Positions 7,033-12,360 of a stretch of DNA of 12,360 nt are shown here, piece by piece (the stretch's first letter is position 1; each line of letters begins with the position of its first letter). The notes beneath the pieces are model-generated. The model was not told the origin of the DNA and made no database searches. It saw only the letters and a list, made by a program, of their open reading frames with translations. The stretch is from Candidatus Sphingobacterium stercoripullorum. GTDB lineage: Bacteria > Bacteroidota > Bacteroidia > Sphingobacteriales > Sphingobacteriaceae. Location: positions 1 through 12,360 of the forward strand of contig DXEZ01000103.1 in the NCBI GenBank assembly GCA_019114715.1, written 5' to 3'. The position numbers and the translations under genes are program-made.

Positions 7033-7046
7033 TTTATAATTTTGTG
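7022..7046 (+). repeat. Perfect 10-bp inverted repeat overlapping the rpmA stop codon
   Basis: CACAAAATTA (7022-7031) pairs perfectly with TAATTTTGTG (7037-7046) around the 5-nt loop ATTTA. The left arm covers the last rpmA codons and most of the TAA stop. It is AT-rich and has no U-tract. It may protect the mRNA 3' end or simply reflect the local AT richness. Confidence 0.5.
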
Positions 7047-7058
7047 ATCAATTTGTAG

Positions 7059-7090
7059 AAATAGGTGAGCCTGGTGGTTCACCTATTTTT
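7059..7090 (+). terminator. Rho-independent terminator of rplU-rpmA
   Basis: A 13-bp stem with one G-U pair (AAATAGGTGAGCC at 7059-7071 with 7076-7088) closes the loop TGGT. The stem ends in T's and two more T's follow. It lies 27 nt after the rpmA stop and separates the ribosomal genes from the serine dehydratase unit. Confidence 0.88.
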
Positions 7091-7160
7091 ATTGGTACAT
7101 AAGGGATTAAAAGGTTTGAATTAGGGAATTGTTAATCTATTGTCGATAAGCGCAGGAATC

Positions 7161-7191
7161 TTTATTAATTTCAAAAAAAACAGTAGGTTTG
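7161..7191 (+). promoter_or_regulatory. Candidate promoter of the serine dehydratase unit
   Basis: TAGGTTTG at 7184-7191 matches TAnnTTTG. TTTA at 7161-7164 lies 19 nt upstream as a -33 candidate. The -7 element ends 34 nt before the ATG at 7226. Confidence 0.55.
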
Positions 7192-7225
7192 TGTAGGTTG
7201 AATGAAATCCTTTTAAACATAAGTT

Positions 7226-8650
7226 ATGGCACAAGAACAAATTTCTGTCTTTGATATTTTTAAAATAGGTATTGGACCTTCAAGTTCGCACACACTAGGT
7301 CCGTGGAGAGCTGCAGAACGTTTTATCGCAGTTCTTAAGGAGAAGGATTTGTTTGATCAGGTGGATCAGATAAAGGTTCTTTTATACGGGTCGTTGGCGA
7401 AAACTGGAATTGGTCACGGAACTGATATTGCGGTGCTTTTAGGTTTGTCGGGAGACGATCCTGTCACGATGGATGTTAATCAAGTTATTCCCAAAGTTGA
7501 CCATATTAAAATATCCAATAGCTTGCACCTTTCAGGAAAGAAAATGATTCCTTTTCATTATGAAGAGGATTTATTGTTCTTAACTAACGAAAACTTGCCT
7601 TTTCATCCTAACGCGCTAACTTTTCAAGCATTTCTAAGTTCTGGAGAAGCTATATCAGAAACCTATTACTCTATAGGCGGAGGGTTTGTTACGCAGGAAG
7701 GGGAGAAAAGCGTTCTTTCAGAAGTGGACTTAGCATTTCCTGTGGAAACAGCCAAGGAGTTGATGCTATGGTGTATGAGAAGTGGATTGAAAGTCTCGGA
7801 GCTTGTTTTGGAGAATGAAAAGGCTTGGAGGAAAGAAGAGGAGACACTAGACGGAATATGGAATATCTTCCGTACGATGAAACACTGTGTATATAGAGGA
7901 TGCCATACTCAAGGTGTTCTGCCTGGAGGTTTAAACGTCCAACGCAGAGCCGCAAAAATGAATCATCGCTTGATTCAAGGGAAAAGTTACAATGACTACT
8001 ACTCCTGGATTGAAAGTATACGTGAGGGTGGGAATGATTTCTCTTATATATTAGACTGGGTCAGTTGTTTTGCACTTGCCGTTAACGAAGAGAATGCAGA
8101 CTTCGGCCGGGTTGTCACAGCCCCAACAAATGGTGCGGCGGGAGTGATCCCTGCAGTTTTGCAGTATTATATCATTTTCCACGATGCCCTTGATAAAGAT
8201 AAAATTATTCAGTTTATATTAACCGCCTCCGAAATCGGGTCCATCTTTAAGAAGGGTGCGACTATAAGTGCTGCAATGGGTGGATGCCAAGCAGAGATTG
8301 GGGTGTCCTCAGCCATGGCTGCAGGCGCGCTGGCAGAGTGCCTTGGAGGAAGCCAAAGGCAAGTCTTAATGGCTTCTGAAATTGCCATGGAGCATCATTT
8401 GGGCTTGACCTGCGACCCTATTGGTGGATTGGTGCAGATCCCTTGTATAGAAAGAAATACCATGGGCGCTATAAAAGCAATTACAGCTGCGCAGTTGGCC
8501 CTGAAGTCAAACCCTGATAAAGCAATTGTTAGTCTAGATGATGTCGTTCAGACCATGTGGGACACGGCTCAGGATATGAATGAGAAGTATAAAGAAACCT
8601 CAGATGGAGGATTAGCGGTTAGAGTACCGCTGAGTTTACCAGAATGTTAA
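7226..8650 (+). CDS. sdaA: L-serine ammonia-lyase, single-chain iron-sulfur type
   Basis: This cytosolic enzyme deaminates L-serine to pyruvate and ammonia using a [4Fe-4S] cluster rather than PLP. It has 474 residues, in the range of single-chain SdaA/SdaB. The N-terminal half starts SVFDIFKIGIGPSSSHTLGP (7-26), the beta-domain signature, and contains SIGGGF (149-154). The catalytic half has VVTAPTNGAAGVIP (296-309), GGCQAEIGVSSAMAAGA (352-368) and LGLTCDPIGGLVQIPCIERN (392-411). C354, C396 and C407 are the three expected cluster cysteines. The protein ends exactly in a cysteine (C474), as described for the Legionella enzyme, where the terminal cysteine occupies the fourth iron site. The start ATG lies 34 nt after a good -7 element. 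The YycJ-like gene follows after 9 nt, so the two are probably co-transcribed. Family assignment is secure; sdaA versus sdaB naming is arbitrary. Confidence 0.95.
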   Translation: MAQEQISVFDIFKIGIGPSSSHTLGPWRAAERFIAVLKEKDLFDQVDQIKVLLYGSLAKTGIGHGTDIAVLLGLSGDDPVTMDVNQVIPKVDHIKISNSLHLSGKKMIPFHYEEDLLFLTNENLPFHPNALTFQAFLSSGEAISETYYSIGGGFVTQEGEKSVLSEVDLAFPVETAKELMLWCMRSGLKVSELVLENEKAWRKEEETLDGIWNIFRTMKHCVYRGCHTQGVLPGGLNVQRRAAKMNHRLIQGKSYNDYYSWIESIREGGNDFSYILDWVSCFALAVNEENADFGRVVTAPTNGAAGVIPAVLQYYIIFHDALDKDKIIQFILTASEIGSIFKKGATISAAMGGCQAEIGVSSAMAAGALAECLGGSQRQVLMASEIAMEHHLGLTCDPIGGLVQIPCIERNTMGAIKAITAAQLALKSNPDKAIVSLDDVVQTMWDTAQDMNEKYKETSDGGLAVRVPLSLPEC

Positions 8651-8659
8651 AAGAAAAAA

Positions 8660-9454
8660 ATGGAATATGCTGCAATTGCATCCGGGAGCAATGGAAATTG
8701 CTATTACGTGGGTGATGATGAAGATGCGATTTTAATAGATATAGGTGTTTCTTGTAGACGGGTTGAGCAGAGGTCTTTAGAGATGGGACTGGATTTATCC
8801 AAAGTTCGTGCTGTTTTTGTTACACACGAGCATGGGGATCATATCTCTGGCTTGCGCGTTTTTGTAAAAAAACATAAAATCCCTGTTTACCTGACAGAGG
8901 GAACTTATAAAGGAAGTAGATTACAGCTTAAAGAGGAATATGTAAACCTGATAGATACCCGTAAAAAACAAGTAGTTGGATCGATGGAAATCATTCCAGT
9001 GGTGAAGAATCACGACGCCCAAGAACCTTGTAGCTTTATTGTTAAGAAGGACGAAGTGCAAATTGCGGTTTTAACGGATATCGGCTGCGTATGTTCCAAT
9101 GTTGCTCGCGTTTTGACCCAGTCTCAAGTTGTTTTCCTGGAAGCCAATTACGATGAACAAATGTTAGATACTGGTGGGTATCCCTATTATCTAAAAGAAA
9201 GGATACGTGGCGGCCAAGGCCATCTTTCCAACCAGCAGGCGCTACAAGCGTTATTAAATCACGGTTCTTCAAACCTCAAGCATGTGATTCTCTCTCACTT
9301 ATCTGCCAACAACAATTCAATGGAACTTGTCGAGTCGGTTTTTGAAGAGTACGGCCGGAGCAAACAAGTTGAAGTGACGGTCTGTAATAGAGATTCTGCA
9401 GGAGAGGTGTTTAGTTTTTCTTATAATGTGAATGACACTCTAGTTGGTGATTAA
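8660..9454 (+). CDS. Metallo-beta-lactamase-fold hydrolase, YycJ/WalJ-like
   Basis: A 264-residue cytosolic protein. The N-terminus MEYAAIASGSNGNCYYV is typical of the YycJ/WalJ branch. Metal-binding residues are visible: THEHGDH (55-61), H118 in NHDA, D140 in LTDIG, H188 in GHLS and H213 in LSHLS, consistent with a two-metal site. Members are predicted nucleases or phosphoesterases. In Firmicutes walJ sits by the WalRK cell-wall regulators and has been linked to coordination with DNA replication; no such neighbours are present here. The ATG lies 9 nt after the serine dehydratase stop, so it is probably translated from that transcript. No functional tie to serine breakdown is evident. The fold is certain, the branch assignment likely and the substrate unknown. 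Confidence 0.88.
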   Translation: MEYAAIASGSNGNCYYVGDDEDAILIDIGVSCRRVEQRSLEMGLDLSKVRAVFVTHEHGDHISGLRVFVKKHKIPVYLTEGTYKGSRLQLKEEYVNLIDTRKKQVVGSMEIIPVVKNHDAQEPCSFIVKKDEVQIAVLTDIGCVCSNVARVLTQSQVVFLEANYDEQMLDTGGYPYYLKERIRGGQGHLSNQQALQALLNHGSSNLKHVILSHLSANNNSMELVESVFEEYGRSKQVEVTVCNRDSAGEVFSFSYNVNDTLVGD

Positions 9455-9579
9455 GGCAATCTAGAGAAAAGATTCCTAGTTGAAATTCATTTTTAATTGA
9501 CGGCCTCACTGGCATTATTTCAGGATTCTTTCAGCAGCAGAGCTTTACAATATCACATTTTAATGGATAACTAAGGTTA

Positions 9580-9616
9580 TTTCTTAATACACACTCCTAA
9601 AAAACAATTACTTTTG
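9580..9616 (+). promoter_or_regulatory. Candidate promoter of the HD-domain phosphodiesterase
   Basis: TACTTTTG at 9609-9616 matches TAnnTTTG and lies 30 nt before the GTG start. The -33 region (T-rich, about 9580-9586) is weak. The 192-nt gap after the preceding gene contains no clear terminator. Confidence 0.5.
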
Positions 9617-9646
9617 TGTAGTTTAGTGTTTTGAAAATTAGTTGAA

Positions 9647-11779
9647 GTGAGCAAAGTTAAATTAAGATATAACGCCTTAGGGTGGCAGAAAAACCCAGTA
9701 TTGATACGGTATGGAATGATTGTTTTCTCAATTATTCTAATTTGTATTTTACTGCCTAAACAACCGCGATTTCAATATGAATTTGAAAAAGGTAAGGTTT
9801 GGGATCACGAGAATCTCGTCTCTCCCTATACTTTTGCGGTATTGAAAACCCAAGAGGAAATCAATAAAGATAGAGAGCAAATTCTTAAAACGGTGAAGCC
9901 CATTTACAACCTAGTGGGTACGGCTGAAAAAGAGCAGATAGATCAGTTCAATAGCGATTTAGGGGAGAAGTGGCAGACGGCTCAGCTAGACACCTTAGAA
10001 CAAGATATAGAAGATTATAGGCAAGTAGGAGATGAGCTTTTAAAACAGATATATACCAAAGGGGTCATAGCCCTAAATAATAGGTACCAAAACAAAGGAC
10101 AGAATGAAAGTTCAGATGAAACTAGTAGCCATTACAATTTTACCTTAGTTGCAGAAAACCTAGCGCAACAGAAAAACACTGTAGATTGCTTTACCATAGA
10201 GACTTCCAATGAGTTTATTTTAGATAGATTGGAGAAGAATAGGAAAATCCAAGAGAAAGAATGGTTAGCGGAGGTCCTAAAAAACTATATCACCATTAAT
10301 TACTCTTTCAACGAAATCTTAACAGAAAAAAATGAACAGAATGCACTGGCACATATTTCAACAACACGTGGAATAGTTGAAAAAGGCGAGCTAATCGTTG
10401 AAAAGGATAAAGTGATAAACTCTGAGGTTTATCAGAAGCTAGAGTCTTTAAGGAAGGTGTTTGAGGACGAAGCTCGATTATCAGGAAAGCAAGGGTATAT
10501 GATTGTAGGTCAGGGTCTTGTTATTACCCTTGTTCTTGCTTTACATTTCACTTTTTTATTTCTCTTTAGAAGGGATATATTTTATAACAATAGATTGATA
10601 TTGATTATCCTTGCTGTGATAATTGGTATGCTAGGCGTCCTTTCTTGGGCTGTAAAAGCAAAAATACCTAGTCTATACTATATACCTTATTGTAGTGTTC
10701 CAATTATCTTTAGAGTGCTCTTTGATACTCGTGTAGCCATCAATATCCACCTGATGATGGTGTTAGTAGCTGCACTATTTGTTCCCAATAGTTTCGAATT
10801 TGTATTCTTACAATTCTTAACGGGTATGGTAGCCATATATAGTATTAAAACCTTGATTAAAAGGGAACAGTTCTTAATATCTAGTCTTATTATTTTGGCT
10901 GCCTATATTATTGCGTATCTAGGGCTTGTTTTATCTAGAAATGGGACCTTAAACAATGTTTATTGGGTTGATATTTTACCGTTCTTTGTGAGTGTAGGTT
11001 TGACGCTTTTGGCTTATCCGTTAATCTATGCTTTTGAAAAGCTATTTGGTATAGTGTCTGATTTGACTTTGATGGAGCTGGCCAATAGTAACTCGAAGTT
11101 ATTGCGTGAGTTATCTTTAAAAGCTCCCGGCACATTCCAGCACAGTTTACAGGTAGCTAACCTGGCCGAAGCCGCGATATATAAGATAGGTGGGAACCCA
11201 CTTCTTGTTCGAGCAGGTGCTTTGTACCACGATATTGGGAAAATTGCAAACCCTTTATTTTTTATTGAAAATCAAAAAACTGGACATAACCCACACGAAG
11301 AATTGACACCTGAGCAAAGCGCTCAGATTATAATTTCTCACGTGCATAAAGGAGTTGAAATTACGCGTAAGCATCAACTTCCAGAACCAGTAATTGATTT
11401 TGTTAAAACGCATCACGGGACCACAAAAGTAGATTACTTTTATAACATTGCAGTAAGAGATAATCCAGATAAGTTGATTGATGAATCAATATTTAAATAT
11501 CCTGGGCCTTTACCTTATACCAAAGAAATGGCTGTCTTGATGATTGCCGACTCGGTGGAAGCTGCATCAAGAGCGTTAGACAAGCCAACCGAAGAGAGTA
11601 TTAATAAATTGGTAGACGGAATCATTGAGCATAAGCTCATGCAAAAACAATTTATCGAGGCTGATATCACGATGAGAGATATACAAGAAGCAGCAGATAT
11701 TTTTAAAATGATGCTGAAAAGTATATATCACGTGAGAATTGACTATGAAAAATCTAAAGCCCCTAAGAAGTCGTCTTAA
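9647..11779 (+). CDS. PgpH-like 7TM HD-domain phosphodiesterase, likely c-di-AMP hydrolase
   Basis: A 710-residue inner-membrane protein. The order is one membrane helix (about 22-36), an extracytoplasmic 7TMR-HDED-type domain (about 40-285, with GIVEKGELIVEKDKVI near 242-257), a multi-helix membrane block (about 286-465), then a cytosolic HD domain. HD residues are H499 (FQHSLQVANLAE), H528-D529 (LYHDIGKIANP), H565, H589-H590 (KTHHGTT) and D635 (MIADSVEAASRA). Their order and spacing, from memory, closely follow Listeria PgpH, which hydrolyses c-di-AMP. Length is close to PgpH (about 718). The start is GTG at 9647: an in-frame stop lies at 9632 and no ATG precedes residue 23, where starting would remove the basic cytosolic N-terminus. 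It is probably monocistronic. Family assignment is strong; c-di-AMP as substrate is inferred from homology. Confidence 0.92.
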   Translation: MSKVKLRYNALGWQKNPVLIRYGMIVFSIILICILLPKQPRFQYEFEKGKVWDHENLVSPYTFAVLKTQEEINKDREQILKTVKPIYNLVGTAEKEQIDQFNSDLGEKWQTAQLDTLEQDIEDYRQVGDELLKQIYTKGVIALNNRYQNKGQNESSDETSSHYNFTLVAENLAQQKNTVDCFTIETSNEFILDRLEKNRKIQEKEWLAEVLKNYITINYSFNEILTEKNEQNALAHISTTRGIVEKGELIVEKDKVINSEVYQKLESLRKVFEDEARLSGKQGYMIVGQGLVITLVLALHFTFLFLFRRDIFYNNRLILIILAVIIGMLGVLSWAVKAKIPSLYYIPYCSVPIIFRVLFDTRVAINIHLMMVLVAALFVPNSFEFVFLQFLTGMVAIYSIKTLIKREQFLISSLIILAAYIIAYLGLVLSRNGTLNNVYWVDILPFFVSVGLTLLAYPLIYAFEKLFGIVSDLTLMELANSNSKLLRELSLKAPGTFQHSLQVANLAEAAIYKIGGNPLLVRAGALYHDIGKIANPLFFIENQKTGHNPHEELTPEQSAQIIISHVHKGVEITRKHQLPEPVIDFVKTHHGTTKVDYFYNIAVRDNPDKLIDESIFKYPGPLPYTKEMAVLMIADSVEAASRALDKPTEESINKLVDGIIEHKLMQKQFIEADITMRDIQEAADIFKMMLKSIYHVRIDYEKSKAPKKSS

Positions 11780-11869
11780 CGGCATAGGGTGCAATATAGT
11801 GATTCTCAATAGGTAACGGAATCAGTGAATAAATGAACCAAAAATAGGTAAATAATTTGCTGAAAATAC

Positions 11870-11900
11870 TTTGAACATTAGAATTTTTGGTTTATGTTTG
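11870..11900 (+). promoter_or_regulatory. Promoter of tRNA-Ser
   Basis: TTTG (11870-11873), a 19-nt spacer and TATGTTTG (11893-11900) make the most complete Bacteroidetes-type promoter in the window. The mature tRNA starts 20 nt after the -7 element. The 140 nt between the preceding gene and the tRNA hold no other recognisable feature. Confidence 0.75.
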
Positions 11901-11919
11901 CACAGTCTTGAAAAAGAAA

Positions 11920-12007
<88 letters not shown>

Positions 12008-12017
12008 AAAGAAGAAG

Positions 12018-12053
12018 AAAAGTGCGTTTCAGAGGATGAGGCGCACTTTTTTT
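12018..12053 (+). terminator. Intrinsic terminator between tRNA-Ser and the integrase
   Basis: AAAAGTGCG (12018-12026) pairs with CGCACTTTT (12042-12050). The stem can extend inward through TTTC/GAGG with two G-U pairs to a 7-nt loop. A run of seven T's (12047-12053) follows the GC-rich part. It lies 12 nt after the tRNA and would stop tRNA transcription before the integrase. Confidence 0.8.
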
Positions 12054-12063
12054 CATCGGAGAA

Positions 12064-12087
12064 AAAACTCCCACCAAAACTCCCACC
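12064..12087 (+). repeat. Perfect tandem repeat, two 12-nt units
   Basis: The unit AAAACTCCCACC occurs twice head to tail with no mismatch (12064-12075 and 12076-12087), followed by AA. It lies 26 nt before the integrase ATG and 58 nt after the tRNA. Short direct repeats here could be arm-type integrase binding sites; this is inference. Confidence 0.75.
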
Positions 12088-12112
12088 AAGTATTAGTGAG
12101 AGGATAAATGAG

Positions 12113-12360
12113 ATGGCTAAATCAATTCCAAAATATAAAGATCCGAAAATAGTAAAAGCTAAGCGAGGCTGGTTCATTGCGCTTTACTACGAAAACCCGA
12201 ATGCTTTGGGTTCGTACAAACGTTTTGAAATTAGTGGTGGTGTTAATCGAATAAAAGATTTAGCTAAAAGAGAAAAAGCAATTAATGAATTAAGGAGTGT
12301 TCTTATAAGGGTGCTTAAAGAGGGCTTTGATCCATTCTATACGTTAAAAGAGGAAATCCT
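12113..12360 (+). CDS. Tyrosine recombinase/phage-type integrase (partial, N-terminal 82 codons)
   Basis: The frame opens at ATG 12113 and runs off the right edge, giving 82 complete codons. The sequence begins MAKSIPKYKDPKIVKAKRGW, continues FIALYYENP, and includes YKRFEISGGVNRIKDLAKRE and INELRSVLIRVLKEGFDPF. This resembles the N-terminal arm-binding region and the start of the SAM-like core-binding domain of Bacteroidetes tyrosine recombinases; the catalytic R-H-R-Y residues would lie outside the window. A Shine-Dalgarno-like GAGAGG (12098-12103) lies 9 nt upstream and supports this start. The overlapping ATG at 12108 is in another frame that soon stops. The frame is open upstream as far as 11912 but has no ATG, GTG or TTG. 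Position just downstream of tRNA-Ser, pointing away from it, fits an integrative element. Because the catalytic domain is unseen, a pseudogene further on cannot be excluded. Confidence 0.8.
   Translation, partial: MAKSIPKYKDPKIVKAKRGWFIALYYENPNALGSYKRFEISGGVNRIKDLAKREKAINELRSVLIRVLKEGFDPFYTLKEEI

Noticed and set aside
11800..11824. 6-bp inverted repeat after the HD-domain gene
   Set aside because: The stem is short, the loop is 13 nt and no T-run follows, so it does not support a terminator call.

Overview
The window looks like chromosomal DNA from a member of the Bacteroidota, probably a flavobacterium-like lineage. The DNA is AT-rich. Nearly every transcription unit is preceded by the -7 element TAnnTTTG typical of this phylum (three times as TATCTTTG). 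Most genes lack a Shine-Dalgarno sequence, and one gene encodes a DUF5606 protein, a family I know from Bacteroidetes. The genus cannot be named from this sequence.

Layout. 1-1692 (-): N-terminal 564 codons of the large purine enzyme PurL, running off the left edge. 1842-2495 (+): divergently transcribed secreted YiiX-like cysteine hydrolase. 2496-3050: gene-free, ending in a promoter and a long structured leader. 3051-5060 (+): BCCT-family osmolyte transporter of the BetT type. 5136-5171: bidirectional terminator. 6100 down to 5192 (-): cyclophilin followed by the DUF5606 protein, a two-gene operon. 6415-7032 (+): rplU-rpmA (ribosomal proteins L21 and L27) with a strong terminator. 7226-9454 (+): single-chain iron-sulfur L-serine dehydratase followed 9 nt later by a YycJ/WalJ-like metallo-beta-lactamase-fold protein. 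9647-11779 (+): PgpH-like membrane HD-domain phosphodiesterase, the likely c-di-AMP hydrolase. 11920-12006 (+): tRNA-Ser(GCU). 12113-12360 (+): N-terminus of a tyrosine-recombinase-type integrase running off the right edge.

Most of the window is ordinary housekeeping: purine synthesis, ribosomal proteins, serine catabolism, protein folding, osmoprotection and second-messenger turnover. The genes are neighbours rather than one pathway. The only accessory signal is at the right end, where an integrase begins about 100 nt downstream of tRNA-Ser, pointing away from it. A hairpin terminator and a perfect 12-nt tandem repeat lie between them. This is the usual geometry of the integrase-proximal end of an integrative element inserted at a tRNA 3' end. 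Almost all of that putative element lies outside the window, so its cargo cannot be judged. I did not find a new defence, secretion or biosynthetic system inside the 12.4 kb.

Smaller points worth a look are: a G-rich, hairpin-containing leader upstream of the transporter; an 11-nt inverted repeat formed by the divergent purL/YiiX promoters; a cysteine as the last residue of the serine dehydratase; and Shine-Dalgarno sequences confined to rpmA and the integrase.
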